33,780 nt of DNA from Muribaculaceae bacterium (GTDB taxonomy: Bacteria; Bacteroidota; Bacteroidia; Bacteroidales; Muribaculaceae): contig JAKVKZ010000034.1 in assembly GCA_022484565.1 (NCBI GenBank), positions 1 to 33,780 on the forward strand, in the 5' to 3' direction. The notes under the pieces were generated by a model. It did no database searches, had not been told where the DNA came from, and saw only the letters and a program-made list of their open reading frames with translations. Below, piece after piece: positions 8,438 to 18,710 of the stretch. A program made the translations under genes and the position numbers. Position 1 is the first letter of the stretch. The number at the start of each line of letters is the position of its first letter.

Positions 8438-8779
8438 TTAAAATTTAAGTCCACCCTTGCGGGCACCGTCGGCCAATGATTTAACACGGCCATGGAATAA
8501 ATAACCATTACGGTCGAAAACGACGGTAGTGATACCGGCTTCGAGAGCCAACTTGGCAGCAGCCTCACCAACCTTAGCGGCAATTTCGCTTTTCTTGCCT
8601 TCGGTGATGCCTTTGGAAGAGGTGGCGCAGAGAGTCTTACCGACAGAGTCGTCGATAAACTGAACATAAATCTGCTTATTGCTTCTGAAGACGGACATGC
8701 GTGGACGCTCGGCAGTGCCGGAGATACGGCCACGGATGCGAGTCTTGATTTTAATACGTCTTTGTATCTTGGAAATCAT
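8438..8779 (-). CDS. rplR: 50S ribosomal protein L18
   Basis: This is 113 residues starting [17 protein letters not shown]. The basic N terminus and the [20 protein letters not shown] segment are typical of L18, which with L5 and L25 carries 5S rRNA into the large subunit. The C-terminal [20 protein letters not shown] is the conserved family end. It is 14 nt after rplF. Confidence 0.98.
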   Translation of the reverse strand: MISKIQRRIKIKTRIRGRISGTAERPRMSVFRSNKQIYVQFIDDSVGKTLCATSSKGITEGKKSEIAAKVGEAAAKLALEAGITTVVFDRNGYLFHGRVKSLADGARKGGLKF

Positions 8780-8793
8780 AATCGTCTTAAATT

Positions 8794-9348
8794 TTATTTG
8801 GCAGCAGCCGTTTTACCAGATTTGCGGCGGATAACTTCGCCGACGAACTTAATACCTTTACCCTTGTAAGGTTCAGGTTTGCGGAAAGAGCGTATCTTGG
8901 CGCATACCTGGCCGAGGAGTTGCTTGTCGCTGGATTCGAGTGTGATAAGAGGGTTCTTGTTACGTTCACTCTTAGCATCAACTTTAACTTCCTTAGGCAA
9001 GCGAAGATATATTGAGTGAGAGTAGCCGAGCACAAGCTCAAGCACTTGGCCTGTAGCAGTGGCGCGGTAACCTACACCAACAAGTTCCATTTCCTTTTTG
9101 TAACCTTCGCTCACGCCAACCACCATATTGTGGATGAGAGCGCGGTACAATCCGTGCTGAGCGCGGTGCTGAATGTCGTCGGAAGGGCGAGAAACGGTAA
9201 GCTTACCGTCCTTCTGCTCTATAGTAAGGTCAGGGTTGATGGCTTGAGTAAGCTCACCCTTAGGGCCTTTAACTGTAACGACATTGTCCTTAACTGTAAC
9301 GTTTACCCCTTGAGGTATCACTATTGGCAATTTACCTATTCTTGACAT
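8794..9348 (-). CDS. rplF: 50S ribosomal protein L6
   Basis: This is 184 residues with the start set at [15 protein letters not shown]. An in-frame upstream start would add 10 residues not found in the family, and the Shine-Dalgarno site at 9356-9361 is correctly spaced only for 9348. L6 consists of two similar domains; the C-terminal signature [21 protein letters not shown] is present. It lies near the sarcin-ricin loop and supports factor binding. It overlaps nothing and is 14 nt after rpsH. Confidence 0.98.
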   Translation of the reverse strand: MSRIGKLPIVIPQGVNVTVKDNVVTVKGPKGELTQAINPDLTIEQKDGKLTVSRPSDDIQHRAQHGLYRALIHNMVVGVSEGYKKEMELVGVGYRATATGQVLELVLGYSHSIYLRLPKEVKVDAKSERNKNPLITLESSDKQLLGQVCAKIRSFRKPEPYKGKGIKFVGEVIRRKSGKTAAAK

Positions 9349-9355
9349 AATTAAA

Positions 9356-9361
9356 CCTCCT
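9356..9361 (-). promoter_or_regulatory. Strong Shine-Dalgarno site of rplF
   Basis: The message reads AGGAGG, then 7 nt, then the ATG at 9348. The site decides the rplF start against the longer reading frame. It is one of only four such sites among 33 genes here. Confidence 0.65.
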
Positions 9362-9362
9362 A

Positions 9363-9758
9363 TTAATAAACGTAACACAAAACTTCGCCACCAATCTGCT
9401 GGGGTTTGGCCTCTTTATTGGTCATAATCCCTTTGGAAGTAGAAAGGATGGCAATACCTAAACCATTTAATACACGAGGCATTTCTTTATAGCCAGTGTA
9501 CTTACGAAGACCTGGACGGGATACGCGCGTCAAACAGCGGATGGCGCTGACCTTGTCCTTGTCGTATTTGAGGGCAATCTTAATGATGCCGCTAGGGGTC
9601 TCACCTTCTATAAACTTATAATTAAGAATATAGCCTTTTTCAAAGAGGATCTTGGTGATCTCCTTTTTCAAGTTAGAGGAAGGTATTTCAACGACGCGAT
9701 GCTGCGCTTTGATTGCGTTCCTCAATCTTGTCAAATAATCTGCTATTGGATCAGTCAT
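9363..9758 (-). CDS. rpsH: 30S ribosomal protein S8
   Basis: This is 131 residues from MTDPIADYLTRLRNA. The frame is open 12 residues further upstream, but that part does not resemble the family. The C-terminal half (GLGIAILSTSKGIMTNKEA) is the conserved rRNA-binding part. S8 binds helix 21 of 16S rRNA, and in E. coli it also represses the spc operon at rplE. It lies between rpsN and rplF. Confidence 0.98.
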   Translation of the reverse strand: MTDPIADYLTRLRNAIKAQHRVVEIPSSNLKKEITKILFEKGYILNYKFIEGETPSGIIKIALKYDKDKVSAIRCLTRVSRPGLRKYTGYKEMPRVLNGLGIAILSTSKGIMTNKEAKPQQIGGEVLCYVY

Positions 9759-9836
9759 ATTGATTTGTTTAAATTGATCCGGCGTGCCGGACAATATTTA
9801 ATACTCACTTGTTATGTAATACTGTGAAATAAAGGA

Positions 9837-10106
9837 TTACCAACTTGCTTTCTTCACTCCAGGGATAAGACCGGCCGAAGCCATCTCACGGAACTGGATG
9901 CGGGAAATACCGAATTGACGGATATAACCTTTAGGGCGACCGGTGATTTTGCAACGATTGTGCAGACGCACCGGAGAAGCATTCTTAGGGAGGGCCTGAA
10001 GAGCGTCGTAGTCACCAGCAGCCTTAAGCTCAGCGCGCTTAGCGGCATATTTGGCGACGAGTTTTTCTCTTTTAACCTCGCGGGCTTTCATTGATTCTTT
10101 TGCCAT
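9837..10106 (-). CDS. rpsN: 30S ribosomal protein S14, long zinc-free form
   Basis: This is 89 residues starting [16 protein letters not shown]. It is the long C-minus form, with no CxxC zinc pairs and a single Cys in [10 protein letters not shown]. The C-terminal signature [19 protein letters not shown] is conserved. S14 sits in the 30S head. It is 10 nt after rplE and 78 nt before the rpsH start. Confidence 0.98.
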   Translation of the reverse strand: MAKESMKAREVKREKLVAKYAAKRAELKAAGDYDALQALPKNASPVRLHNRCKITGRPKGYIRQFGISRIQFREMASAGLIPGVKKASW

Positions 10107-10116
10107 GTTTCAGAAT

Positions 10117-10662
10117 TTATTTAGCGTTTTTAAAAGGCAATCCGAAAGCCTTGAGCAAAGCAAAACCTTCTTCATCGGTAGGAGCCGAGGTGACGAAAGT
10201 GATGTTCATACCCATGAGCTTAGTGATAGTGTCGATGTTGATTTCAGGGAAGATAATCTGCTCGGTGATGCCGACAGTGTAGTTGCCACGTCCGTCGAGT
10301 TTGCTCTCGATGCCCTTGAAGTCGCGGATACGCGGCAGGGCGATACGGATAAAGCGTTCCATGAATTCATACATTTTGTCGCGGCGAAGAGTGACGCGCA
10401 CGCCAATAGGCATTTTTTTGCGGACCTTGAAGTTGGAGATATCCTTCTTCGAAATGGTTGCAACAGCCTTTTGGCCAGTGATAGCGGTCAGCTCGTTAAT
10501 GGCAGTCTCGATGATTTTCTTATCACCGGTAGCTTCGCCAAGACCTTCATTAATGACTATTTTCTCGAGTTTAGGCACCTGCATGGCAGAAGTGTAATTG
10601 AACTGCTTCTTCAAAGCTGGAGCTATTCTCTCATCGTAATCTTTCTTTAGGGATGTGCTCAT
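10117..10662 (-). CDS. rplE: 50S ribosomal protein L5
   Basis: This is 181 residues, standard length. It contains [30 protein letters not shown] and the C-terminal [25 protein letters not shown]5 binds 5S rRNA and contacts P-site tRNA. It starts immediately at the rplX stop (adjacent TAA ATG), so the two genes are probably translationally coupled. An AGGAGA site within the end of rplX is well placed for its start. Confidence 0.98.
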   Translation of the reverse strand: MSTSLKKDYDERIAPALKKQFNYTSAMQVPKLEKIVINEGLGEATGDKKIIETAINELTAITGQKAVATISKKDISNFKVRKKMPIGVRVTLRRDKMYEFMERFIRIALPRIRDFKGIESKLDGRGNYTVGITEQIIFPEINIDTITKLMGMNITFVTSAPTDEEGFALLKAFGLPFKNAK

Positions 10663-10983
10663 TTACTTTATCTCCTCTCCTGATCTTTTAGAAAAACGAA
10701 CTTTCACTCCAGCCTCGTTCTTGCGGACTCCGATACGGGTGGGCTTGCCACTCTTAGGGTCGATCAAGTTAAGATTCGAGACATGAATAGGAGCTTCAAT
10801 TTTAATTATACCACCCTGAGGGTGCTTAGCATTAGGCTTGGTACTCTTTGATACCATGTTGATACCTTCAACGACGGCCCTCTCCTTCTTGACCAACACG
10901 CTGAGAACACGTCCCTGCTTGCCGCGGTCGTTACCGGAGTTGACGTAAACGGTATCGCCTTTCTTGATATGTAATTTGCTCAT
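10663..10983 (-). CDS. rplX: 50S ribosomal protein L24
   Basis: This is 106 residues. The KOW motif lies at about 5-32 ([22 protein letters not shown]), followed by [22 protein letters not shown]24 is an early assembly protein for the large subunit near the tunnel exit. Its stop touches the rplE start, and its 3' end carries the rplE Shine-Dalgarno site. Confidence 0.98.
   Translation of the reverse strand: MSKLHIKKGDTVYVNSGNDRGKQGRVLSVLVKKERAVVEGINMVSKSTKPNAKHPQGGIIKIEAPIHVSNLNLIDPKSGKPTRIGVRKNEAGVKVRFSKRSGEEIK
10671..10676 (-). promoter_or_regulatory. Shine-Dalgarno site of rplE inside rplX
   Basis: AGGAGA lies 8 nt before the rplE ATG (10662), inside the last codons of rplX. With the directly adjacent stop and start codons it favours coupled re-initiation. 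Confidence 0.5.
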
Positions 10984-11004
10984 TACTTAAATTTTTATCA
11001 ATTA

Positions 11005-11370
11005 TTAGAGTACTTCCGGTGCAAGTGAAACGATTTTCATGTTAGTAGCGCGAAGTTCGCGTGCTACAGGTCCGAAAATACGGGTGCCACGAAGCTCACC
11101 GGCATTATTAAGCAACACACAAGCGTTGTCGTCGAAACGGATATAGGAACCGTCGGCACGGCGTACTTCCTTTTTAGTTCTGACGATTACAGCCTTAGAT
11201 ACAGTGCCTTTTTTCACTTCCGAAGAAGAGATAGCGCTCTTCACAGAGACGATGATGACATCGCCAAGAGAGGCATAACGGCGACCTGTACCGCCTAAGA
11301 CATGGATGCAGAGCACTTCTTTAGCGCCACTGTTATCAGCTACATTCAAACGGCTTTCAGTCTGTATCAT
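11005..11370 (-). CDS. rplN: 50S ribosomal protein L14
   Basis: This is 121 residues starting [19 protein letters not shown], followed by [19 protein letters not shown], a highly conserved pattern. L14 lies at the subunit interface, forms bridges B5 and B8, and is the docking site for the silencing factor RsfS. It is 2 nt after rpsQ. Confidence 0.98.
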   Translation of the reverse strand: MIQTESRLNVADNSGAKEVLCIHVLGGTGRRYASLGDVIIVSVKSAISSSEVKKGTVSKAVIVRTKKEVRRADGSYIRFDDNACVLLNNAGELRGTRIFGPVARELRATNMKIVSLAPEVL

Positions 11371-11372
11371 AA

Positions 11373-11636
11373 TTATTTAGCTTTTTCGATTATTTCCACT
11401 AATCTCCATCTCTTAGTCTTGCTCAGAGGACGGGTTTCCATCAGGCGGACTTTGTCGCCGATGTTGCACTCGTTTTTCTCATCGTGAGCATGATATTTCT
11501 TCGTCTTGTTGACGAATTTTCCATAGATTGGGTGTTTCTCTTTCCACTTCACCACAACAGTGATGGATTTGTCACCCTTATTACTGGAAACAACCCCAAT
11601 TCTTTCCTTACGTAAATTCCTTGATTCTTCTTCCAT
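11373..11636 (-). CDS. rpsQ: 30S ribosomal protein S17
   Basis: This is 87 residues with an OB fold. It contains [40 protein letters not shown] and the C-terminal [20 protein letters not shown], all S17 signatures. It binds 16S rRNA early in assembly. It is 12 nt after rpmC and 2 nt before rplN. Confidence 0.98.
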   Translation of the reverse strand: MEEESRNLRKERIGVVSSNKGDKSITVVVKWKEKHPIYGKFVNKTKKYHAHDEKNECNIGDKVRLMETRPLSKTKRWRLVEIIEKAK

Positions 11637-11648
11637 TGTTAGTTGGGA

Positions 11649-11846
11649 TTATTTGATGTTAAGTTCACGGGCACGAAGCTCGGTTTTCATTCTGGCAATC
11701 ATTCTCCTGTCAAGTGTGATCTTGGCTGGATTATCCAAAGGGGATATGGAATGATTGATTTTCGTCTGGAGATACTCCTTTTCAGCAGTTTCGAGACGGT
11801 CTTTCAGCTCTTTGTCGCTGAATTCTTTGATTTCTTCCTTTTTCAT
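11649..11846 (-). CDS. rpmC: 50S ribosomal protein L29
   Basis: This is 65 residues forming two long helices: MKKEEIKEFSDKELKDRLE and KITLDRRMIARMKTELRARE. Length and pattern fit L29, which sits at the tunnel exit beside L23 and helps bind trigger factor and SRP. It is 13 nt after rplP. Confidence 0.97.
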   Translation of the reverse strand: MKKEEIKEFSDKELKDRLETAEKEYLQTKINHSISPLDNPAKITLDRRMIARMKTELRARELNIK

Positions 11847-11859
11847 AATCTAAACAAAA

Positions 11860-12291
11860 TTACACGAGTTGAGATTCATCATAATCGCGGCGCACGACGA
11901 ATTTCGTGGTGACCGGGAGTTTCTGGGCAGCAAGGCGAAGAGCCTCTTTTGCCACTTCAAGAGTGACACCATCGACCTCGATGAGCATACGCCCCGGGGT
12001 AACAGGAGCCACATAAGCCTCAGGAGCACCTTTACCTTTACCCATGCGGACATCGGCAGGTTTTTTAGTGATAGGCTTGTCAGGGAAAATTCTGATCCAA
12101 ATCTGGCCTTCACGCTGCATGTGACGAGTGACAGCCACACGGGCAGCCTCGATCTGGCGAGCAGTGATCCATTTTGTATCAAGAGTCTTTATGCCGAAGG
12201 ACCCGAAAGCGAGTTGGTCACCGCGGTGGGCAAAGCCCTTACTGCGGCCTTTGGCGGGTCTTCTCCATTTAACTTTCTTAGGTTGTAACAT
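11860..12291 (-). CDS. rplP: 50S ribosomal protein L16
   Basis: This is 143 residues starting [19 protein letters not shown]. The conserved [17 protein letters not shown] segment includes the arginine that is hydroxylated in some bacteria. L16 organises the A-site tRNA region near the peptidyl transferase centre. It lies 22 nt after rpsC. Confidence 0.98.
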   Translation of the reverse strand: MLQPKKVKWRRPAKGRSKGFAHRGDQLAFGSFGIKTLDTKWITARQIEAARVAVTRHMQREGQIWIRIFPDKPITKKPADVRMGKGKGAPEAYVAPVTPGRMLIEVDGVTLEVAKEALRLAAQKLPVTTKFVVRRDYDESQLV

Positions 12292-12313
12292 TGTTCTGTT
12301 AGTTTCTTAACGG

Positions 12314-13048
12314 TTAACGATTGTTTCTTTGCTTGCGGAAACCGCCACGACGCTGGTTGTCACCACCACCGCGATTGTTGTCCTTGGCATTGTTAGTGAA
12401 ATTAGGAGCGAGGTCCTTCTTGCCGTAAACTTCGCCGCGGCAAATCCAGACTTTAACGCCGATAGTTCCAACTTTAGTAACGGCTACCTCAAGAGCGTAG
12501 TCGATGTCGGCACGGAGAGTGTGGAGAGGCGTACGGCCTTCCTTGAACATCTCAGAGCGGGCCATTTCAGCACCGTTCAAACGTCCGTTGACCTGCACCT
12601 TGATGCCTTCGGCACCCATGCGCATTGTAGAGGCTATAGCCATTTTAACGGCACGGCGATAAGCGATTTTGCCTTCAATCTGGTGAGCGATGTTGCTTGC
12701 CACGATTACGGCATCAAGCTCAGGACGCTTAACCTCGAAGATGTTGATTTGAACATCTTTCTTATCGGTAACTTTCTTGAGTTCCTCTTTAAGTTTGTCG
12801 ACAGCTTCACCACCTTTGCCGATGATGATACCAGGGCGAGAGGTGCAAACTGTGATAGTGACAAGCTTGAGAGTGCGCTCGATAACGATACGTGACACAC
12901 TTGCCTTCTGCAGGCGGGCGCTGAGGTATTGACGGATTTTGTTGTCTTCGAGAATTGTGTCGCCATAATTCTTGCCGCCGTACCAGTTAGAGTCCCAACC
13001 TTTAATGATTCCTAAGCGATTGCTTATTGGATTAACTTTTTGTCCCAT
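12314..13048 (-). CDS. rpsC: 30S ribosomal protein S3
   Basis: This is 244 residues. The type II KH domain is at about 40-110 ([18 protein letters not shown]), and the C-terminal S3 domain contains [30 protein letters not shown]. The end is a low-complexity Asn/Arg/Gly-rich tail from about residue 215. S3 lines the mRNA entry channel. The start codon overlaps the rplV stop by one base (TAATG), indicating coupled translation. Confidence 0.98.
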   Translation of the reverse strand: MGQKVNPISNRLGIIKGWDSNWYGGKNYGDTILEDNKIRQYLSARLQKASVSRIVIERTLKLVTITVCTSRPGIIIGKGGEAVDKLKEELKKVTDKKDVQINIFEVKRPELDAVIVASNIAHQIEGKIAYRRAVKMAIASTMRMGAEGIKVQVNGRLNGAEMARSEMFKEGRTPLHTLRADIDYALEVAVTKVGTIGVKVWICRGEVYGKKDLAPNFTNNAKDNNRGGGDNQRRGGFRKQRNNR

Positions 13049-13470
13049 TATGCGTCAGTTTTAGCGTTATCGTTAGTTTTCTCAATTGTATCCACGAACA
13101 GAGTGACGTGGTTAGAGCGCTTACGGATTCTGTATCCTCTACCTTGAGGGGCAGTGCGCAGGCGCTTGAGCATCGGAGCGCAGTCCACAAAGATAGTCTT
13201 TATGTAGAGCTGTCCGTTCTCTGCCTTTTTCTCGTTCTTCTGCTCCCAGTTGGAGATGGCGGAGCGGAGAAGTTTCTCCACTTTAGCGGCAGCCTCCTTG
13301 TTGGAGAAATGCAGAATACCTAAAGCACGGAAAACCTCCTTGCCGCGGACCATGTCAGCGACAAGCCTCATTTTGCGGGGAGAAGTAGGCACGTTGCGCA
13401 ATTTTGCGAAGCTGAGCGACTTCTTGGTCTCCTTTATTGTTTCGGCTGATTTTCTTTTTCTTAAACCCAT
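13048..13470 (-). CDS. rplV: 50S ribosomal protein L22
   Basis: This is 140 residues. The core contains [21 protein letters not shown]. The long beta-hairpin near the C terminus ([23 protein letters not shown]) reaches into the peptide exit tunnel, the site of macrolide-resistance changes in other bacteria. It overlaps rpsC by one base and follows rpsS by 42 nt. Confidence 0.98.
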   Translation of the reverse strand: MGLRKRKSAETIKETKKSLSFAKLRNVPTSPRKMRLVADMVRGKEVFRALGILHFSNKEAAAKVEKLLRSAISNWEQKNEKKAENGQLYIKTIFVDCAPMLKRLRTAPQGRGYRIRKRSNHVTLFVDTIEKTNDNAKTDA

Positions 13471-13512
13471 TGTATTTAATTCTTTTTTTTGTCAAAAAAC
13501 ATATCCCGGGTT

Positions 13513-13782
13513 CTATTCTTTGCGGTTACCGCTGTGACCACGGAAAGTACGAGTAGGCGCAAATTCGCCGAGCTTGTGACCAACCATGTTTTCGGTAACG
13601 AATACAGGAATGAACTTATTACCATTGTGAACTGCAAAAGTGTTGCCGACGAAGTCAGGAGAAATCATGGAGGCGCGTGACCAAGTTTTAATCACAGCCT
13701 TCTTCTTGCTTTCGTTCATCACAGCTACCTTTTTGTCGAGTTTAACGCTGATGTACGGGCCTTTTTTTAATGATCGACTCAT
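13513..13782 (-). CDS. rpsS: 30S ribosomal protein S19
   Basis: This is 89 residues starting [19 protein letters not shown]. It has the conserved [30 protein letters not shown] block, split here across residues about 49-78. S19 pairs with S13 in the 30S head. It is 19 nt after rplB. Confidence 0.98.
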   Translation of the reverse strand: MSRSLKKGPYISVKLDKKVAVMNESKKKAVIKTWSRASMISPDFVGNTFAVHNGNKFIPVFVTENMVGHKLGEFAPTRTFRGHSGNRKE

Positions 13783-13801
13783 AGTTAATTAATTAATCAA
13801 A

Positions 13802-14626
13802 TTACTTTTTCCTTCTTTCGATAATGTACTTCGAGGACAACTTCTTAGGCGCACGCGTCTTCAAGCCCTTTGAATACAAGCCCTTGCGGGAACGAGGATG
13901 ACCGCCGGAAGCGCGACCTTCGCCACCACCCATTGGGTGATCAACAGGGTTCATAACAACGCCGCGGTTGTGTGGGCGACGGCCCAACCAACGTGAGCGA
14001 CCGGCTTTGCCGGAATGTTCGAGAGAGTGGTCGGAATTACCGACGACGCCAACAGTAGCCTTGCAAGTAGCAAGGATCTTGCGAGTTTCGCCCGAAGGTA
14101 ATTTGATAATCGCATAATCACCGTCACGCGAAACCAGCTGTGCTGATATACCGGCGGAGCGTGCCAACACGGCACCCTGACCCGGGCGTAGCTCGATGTT
14201 ATGAATTAAAGTACCAACAGGAATGTTTCCCAGCGGAAGGGAGTTGCCGATTTCAGGAGCGGCATCCGGACCACTGACGACCGTAGCACCAACTTCCAAA
14301 CCGTTGGGTGCGATCATGTAAGCTTTAGAGCCATCTACATAGTAAAGCAAAGCGATACGAGCCGAACGATTCGGGTCGTATTCAATAGACTTCACCTTAG
14401 CTGGCACACCGTCTTTGCTCCTCTTAAAGTCGATGATACGGTAACGGCGTTTGTGGCCGCCACCTAAGTAACGCATCGTCCTGTGACCTTCGTTGTTACG
14501 GCCACCAGTCGAGCGTAAACCGACTGTAAGAGATTTCTCTGGTGTACGTGCAGTGATATTATCAAATACACCAATAGCTTTGTGTCGTTGCCCCGGTGTT
14601 GTGGGCTTGAATTTTCTTACTGCCAT
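13802..14626 (-). CDS. rplB: 50S ribosomal protein L2
   Basis: This is 274 residues starting [19 protein letters not shown]. The C-terminal region contains [20 protein letters not shown], which includes the conserved His implicated in subunit association and peptidyl transferase function. The OB and SH3-like domains occupy the middle. L2 is among the most conserved large-subunit proteins. It lies 8 nt after rplW. Confidence 0.98.
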   Translation of the reverse strand: MAVRKFKPTTPGQRHKAIGVFDNITARTPEKSLTVGLRSTGGRNNEGHRTMRYLGGGHKRRYRIIDFKRSKDGVPAKVKSIEYDPNRSARIALLYYVDGSKAYMIAPNGLEVGATVVSGPDAAPEIGNSLPLGNIPVGTLIHNIELRPGQGAVLARSAGISAQLVSRDGDYAIIKLPSGETRKILATCKATVGVVGNSDHSLEHSGKAGRSRWLGRRPHNRGVVMNPVDHPMGGGEGRASGGHPRSRKGLYSKGLKTRAPKKLSSKYIIERRKK

Positions 14627-14634
14627 CTTTTATA

Positions 14635-14925
14635 TTATATATTACTATAAAAATCTATAGTTTGGCCATCGGCTACAGTGACGAGCGCCTTTTTAAAGGC
14701 AGCGACTTTACCGGCAATGACACCGGCACGAGTGTAGCGCGACTTCTTCTTGCCTGAAAAATTCATCGTGTTGACCTGCAGAACCTTTACATCGTAAAGC
14801 TGCTCAATCAAACTCTTGATCTGGAATTTGTTGGCTTTAGGAGATACACGGAAAGTGTAGCGATTGCCTTTTCCGCTAATTTTTGTGGCTTTTTCAGTCA
14901 CTACTGGTTTAATCATAAAATCCAT
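14635..14925 (-). CDS. rplW: 50S ribosomal protein L23
   Basis: This is 96 residues starting MDFMIKPVVTEKATKISGK, with FRVSPKANKFQIKSLIEQLYDVKVLQVN, the standard L23 core. L23 rims the exit tunnel and docks trigger factor and SRP. It follows rplD by 19 nt, and that short gap holds the best Shine-Dalgarno match in the window. Confidence 0.98.
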   Translation of the reverse strand: MDFMIKPVVTEKATKISGKGNRYTFRVSPKANKFQIKSLIEQLYDVKVLQVNTMNFSGKKKSRYTRAGVIAGKVAAFKKALVTVADGQTIDFYSNI

Positions 14926-14933
14926 AATTTGTT

Positions 14934-14941
14934 ACCTCCTT
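14934..14941 (-). promoter_or_regulatory. Near-perfect Shine-Dalgarno site of rplW
   Basis: The message reads AAGGAGGT followed by 8 nt and the rplW ATG (14925). This is close to a full complement of a standard anti-SD and stands out against the A/T-rich leaders of its neighbours. Confidence 0.65.
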
Positions 14942-14944
14942 GCT

Positions 14945-15565
14945 TTAGAATTGGTTTAACACAGCTACGCTGCTCTCGGTCAGAACAATGGCATTGTTAT
15001 TAAGAATACCATAAGTGTTTAGACTGGAAGCAGTTAAAATATTCACACCTGGAATATTACGAGCCGACAAATATACGTTATTATTTTGACCCGCTAAAAC
15101 CAAAAGCATTTTCTTGTCAGCTAATTTAAGATTATTAGCAATATTTACGAATTCTTTGGTTTTTGGAGCTTCAAAATCGAAATCTTCAACGATAACCACT
15201 TGGTTGTCCTTGATTTTCGAAGACAAGGCAGAACGACGAGCGAGCGCCTTGATTTTCTTGTTGAGCTTCGTGCGGTAATCGCGCGGCTTAGGGCCAAACA
15301 CACGGGCGCCACCATGAAGTAGCGGTGAGTTGATGTCACCACGGCGGGCACCGCCGCCACCCTTCTGCTTGCCTAACTTACGGGTACTGCCGGACATCTC
15401 ACTTCTCTCTTTAGCTTTGGCTGTTCCCTGGCGCTGATTGCCGAGGAACTGCTTGACATCCAGATACACAGCGTGCTCATTCGGCTCGATTGCGAAAACC
15501 TCGTCGTTGAGAGTCACCTTTTTTCCGGTGTCTTCACCTTTAATATTATATACTGTGAGTTCCAT
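14945..15565 (-). CDS. rplD: 50S ribosomal protein L4
   Basis: This is 206 residues. The long loop that enters the tunnel wall is visible at about 45-100 ([20 protein letters not shown], then [24 protein letters not shown]). The globular part follows, with [17 protein letters not shown]. In E. coli L4 also represses the S10 operon; no equivalent leader is obvious here. The start overlaps the rplC stop by one base (TAATG). Confidence 0.98.
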   Translation of the reverse strand: MELTVYNIKGEDTGKKVTLNDEVFAIEPNEHAVYLDVKQFLGNQRQGTAKAKERSEMSGSTRKLGKQKGGGGARRGDINSPLLHGGARVFGPKPRDYRTKLNKKIKALARRSALSSKIKDNQVVIVEDFDFEAPKTKEFVNIANNLKLADKKMLLVLAGQNNNVYLSARNIPGVNILTASSLNTYGILNNNAIVLTESSVAVLNQF

Positions 15566-16182
15566 TATTTCTCAATTATTACGATTGAACCTTTACTACC
15601 CGGAATAGAACCCTTGATAACCAAGAGATTGTTCTCCGGCAAAACTTTAATTACCTGTAGATTTTGAACAGTCACGCGCTCGTTGCCCATTTGTCCACCC
15701 ATGCGCATGCCCTTAAACACCTTTGCAGGGTAAGAGCAGGCACCTACTGAACCTGGTGCACGCAGACGGTCGTCCTGGCCGTGAGTGGCCTGGCCAACAC
15801 CGCCAAATCCATGGCGCTTAACGACACCTTGGAAACCTTTACCTTTTGAGGTTCCGATAACGTCGACGAAATCAGTTCCATCAAGGAGGTCAACATTAAT
15901 AGTGTCGCCCAATTTGTACTCGCCATCAAAATCTTTGAACTCGGCCAAGTGTCTTTGTGGCTTCACTCCAGCTTTCTTGAAAGCGCCAGCTTCGGGCTTT
16001 GTGGTGTGCTTGTCCTTCTTCTCTTGGAAGCCAAGCTGCAAAGCGCTGTAGCCGTCTTTCTCGACAGTTTTAATTTGAGTGACAACACAAGGACCTGCTT
16101 CGATAACAGTGCACGGTATGTTTTTACCGTCGGCACTGAAAACGGATGTCATTCCGATTTTCTTTCCTAATAATCCTGGCAT
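15565..16182 (-). CDS. rplC: 50S ribosomal protein L3
   Basis: This is 205 residues starting [20 protein letters not shown]. It contains [19 protein letters not shown] and the conserved [20 protein letters not shown] near the peptidyl transferase centre. L3 is an early assembly protein. It lies 62 nt after rpsJ and overlaps rplD by one base. Confidence 0.98.
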   Translation of the reverse strand: MPGLLGKKIGMTSVFSADGKNIPCTVIEAGPCVVTQIKTVEKDGYSALQLGFQEKKDKHTTKPEAGAFKKAGVKPQRHLAEFKDFDGEYKLGDTINVDLLDGTDFVDVIGTSKGKGFQGVVKRHGFGGVGQATHGQDDRLRAPGSVGACSYPAKVFKGMRMGGQMGNERVTVQNLQVIKVLPENNLLVIKGSIPGSKGSIVIIEK

Positions 16183-16244
16183 TTCTCTAATTTTTAAATA
16201 AATGATACATTAATAATTCACGTTAGAATCAACTTCTGCAAACG

Positions 16245-16550
16245 TTACACTTTGATTTCAACTTCGACACCGCTCGGTAATTCGAGCTTCATGAGTGCGT
16301 CGACAGTCTTAGAAGTGGAACTGTAGATGTCGATAAGTCTCTTAAAAGAAGACAGCTGGAACTGTTCACGACTTTTCTTATTGACGAAAGTCGAACGGTT
16401 CACGGTGAAAATCCGCTTATGCGTTGGCAATGGAATCGGACCGCTCACCACAGCACCTGTAGCCTTCACAGTCTTTACGATCTTCTCAGCCGATTTGTCG
16501 ACTAAGTTATGGTCGTAAGATTTTAATTTGATTCTGATTTTCTGGTTCAT
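16245..16550 (-). CDS. rpsJ: 30S ribosomal protein S10
   Basis: This is 101 residues starting [20 protein letters not shown]. It has the conserved [20 protein letters not shown] segment and ends [12 protein letters not shown]10 sits in the 30S head and is also NusE, the partner of NusB in antitermination. It comes directly after fusA (19-nt gap) with no tuf gene between them. Confidence 0.98.
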   Translation of the reverse strand: MNQKIRIKLKSYDHNLVDKSAEKIVKTVKATGAVVSGPIPLPTHKRIFTVNRSTFVNKKSREQFQLSSFKRLIDIYSSTSKTVDALMKLELPSGVEVEIKV

Positions 16551-16569
16551 ATCTTAAAATATAATTTTA

Positions 16570-18693
16570 TTACAATAAATCAACGCGTCCCTGACATTCA
16601 GTCAGCACCTTCGAGGCAATTGACTTGGAGACCTCGGCATAGTGCGAGAACGACATCGTGGAAGTGGCACGGCCTGATGTGATGGTACGCAACGCGGTGA
16701 CATAACCGAAAGTTTCAGCCAACGGCACCTTAGCCTTAACGATGCGGGCACCGCTGCGGCTCGTCTCCATACCTTCAACCTGCCCGCGACGCTTGTTAAG
16801 GTCGCTGATAACGTCGCCCATGCTCTCTTCAGGTGTAACCACCTCAAGCTGCATGATAGGCTCCATAAGCACTGGATGTGCCTGAGCGCATGCCTTGCGG
16901 AACGCCTGAGCGGCGCAAAGTTCGAATGAAATCTGGTCGGAGTCAACTGGATGGAAAGAACCATCAATGACAGTGACTTTAAGATGCTCAACGGGGAAAC
17001 CGGCAAGCACACCAGTCTTCATAGCGTTCTGGAAACCTTTCTGAATGGAAGGAATAAATTCCTTAGGAATATTTCCGCCCTTAACCTCGTCGACGAACTG
17101 GAGGCTGCCCTCAAAGTCGTCGTCAACCGGCTCAACGCGTACAATAATATCTGCGAATTTACCACGACCACCAGTCTGCTTCTTAAATACTTCGCGAAGC
17201 TGAACCGATTTAGTGATTGCTTCCTTATATGTTACTTGCGGACGGCCTTCATTACATTCGACCTTGAACTCACGACGGAGACGGTCGATAATAATGTCGA
17301 GGTGAAGCTCACCCATGCCGCTGATGACAGTTTGACCTGTTTCCTCATTCGTCTGAACGCGGAATGTAGGGTCTTCCTCAGCAAGTTTCTGAAGTCCAAC
17401 TCCAAGTTTGTCGAGGTCCTTCTGAGTTTTAGGCTCAACGGCGATTCCAATGACAGGATCAGGGAAGTCCATTGCCTCAAGTACGATAGGATGATTTTCG
17501 TCGCAAAGGGTATCACCCGTGCGAACGTCCTTGAATCCTACACCTGCGCCAATGTCACCGCAACCGATAATCTCCATAGGATTCTGCTTGTTGCTGTGCA
17601 TTTGGAAGAGGCGTGAAATTCTTTCCTTCTTGCCTGAACGTGAATTGAGCACGTAGCTGCCAGAATTAACCTGACCTGAATAAACGCGGAAGAATACCAA
17701 ACGGCCAACATAAGGGTCGGTGGCTATCTTGAATACCAATGCGCAAAGTGGCTCCTCAACGAGAGGCTTACGCTGCTCAACCTTGTTAGGATCGTCGAGC
17801 GAATGACCTTCAACTAAAGGAGTGTCCTCAGGACTTGGCAAATATGCACAAACGGCATCGAGCAAAGGCTGAACGCCCTTGTTCTTGAACGAGCTGCCGC
17901 AAAGCATCGGCACTGCCTTCATGGCAAGTGTGCCCTTGCGGAGGGCTGCCTTGATCTCATCCTCGGTGATTGTGGCAGGGTCGTCGAAATACTTCTCCAT
18001 AACGGCATCATCGAAATCAGATACCATTTCAAGAAGTTTATCGCGCCATTGCTTACATTCCTCAAGCATGTTGGCAGGAATCTCGTCTTCCTCATATTCA
18101 GCACCCATCGTCTCATCGTGCCAGTAGAGGGCTTTCATCTTAATAAGGTCAACTACACCTTTGAAAGTTTCCTCAGCGCCGATAGGCAATTGGATTGGGC
18201 AAGGATTAGCGCCAAGCACGTCGTGCACCTGACGGACAACCTCAAGGAAGTTTGCGCCCGAGCGGTCCATCTTATTGACGTAACCGATACGAGGCACATT
18301 ATATTTGTCGGCCTGACGCCACACAGTCTCGGACTGCGGCTCAACGCCGCCGACAGCGCAGAATGTGGCGATAGTGCCATCGAGCACACGGAGACTACGC
18401 TCCACCTCAACGGTGAAGTCAACGTGTCCCGGGGTGTCGATTAAGTTGATTTTGAATTTTTTGTCGTTGTATTTCCAGAATGCGGTGGTAGCAGCAGAAG
18501 TGATGGTTATGCCCCTCTCCTGCTCCTGCTCCATCCAGTCCATCGTGGCAGCTCCATCATGCACCTCGCCGATTTTGTGGGTCAGACCGGTGTAATAAAG
18601 GATTCGCTCAGATGTAGTGGTCTTTCCGGCATCGATGTGCGCCATGATGCCGATATTGCGTGTAAACTCTAATTGTTCGTCAGTACTTGCCAT
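16570..18693 (-). CDS. fusA: Elongation factor G
   Basis: This is 707 residues. The GTPase motifs are all visible: G1 AHIDAGKTT (18-26), switch I ERGITI (59-64), G3 DTPGH (86-90) and G4 NKMD (140-143). Domains II-V follow, with [18 protein letters not shown] in domain III and the domain IV/V region near [15 protein letters not shown]-like sequence. It drives translocation on the ribosome, and ribosome recycling with RRF. It is 17 nt after rpsG. The sequence is full length; whether a second fusA paralogue exists elsewhere cannot be seen. Confidence 0.98.
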   Translation of the reverse strand: MASTDEQLEFTRNIGIMAHIDAGKTTTSERILYYTGLTHKIGEVHDGAATMDWMEQEQERGITITSAATTAFWKYNDKKFKINLIDTPGHVDFTVEVERSLRVLDGTIATFCAVGGVEPQSETVWRQADKYNVPRIGYVNKMDRSGANFLEVVRQVHDVLGANPCPIQLPIGAEETFKGVVDLIKMKALYWHDETMGAEYEEDEIPANMLEECKQWRDKLLEMVSDFDDAVMEKYFDDPATITEDEIKAALRKGTLAMKAVPMLCGSSFKNKGVQPLLDAVCAYLPSPEDTPLVEGHSLDDPNKVEQRKPLVEEPLCALVFKIATDPYVGRLVFFRVYSGQVNSGSYVLNSRSGKKERISRLFQMHSNKQNPMEIIGCGDIGAGVGFKDVRTGDTLCDENHPIVLEAMDFPDPVIGIAVEPKTQKDLDKLGVGLQKLAEEDPTFRVQTNEETGQTVISGMGELHLDIIIDRLRREFKVECNEGRPQVTYKEAITKSVQLREVFKKQTGGRGKFADIIVRVEPVDDDFEGSLQFVDEVKGGNIPKEFIPSIQKGFQNAMKTGVLAGFPVEHLKVTVIDGSFHPVDSDQISFELCAAQAFRKACAQAHPVLMEPIMQLEVVTPEESMGDVISDLNKRRGQVEGMETSRSGARIVKAKVPLAETFGYVTALRTITSGRATSTMSFSHYAEVSKSIASKVLTECQGRVDLL

Positions 18694-18710
18694 TTGTTAT
18701 TTGTTATCAA

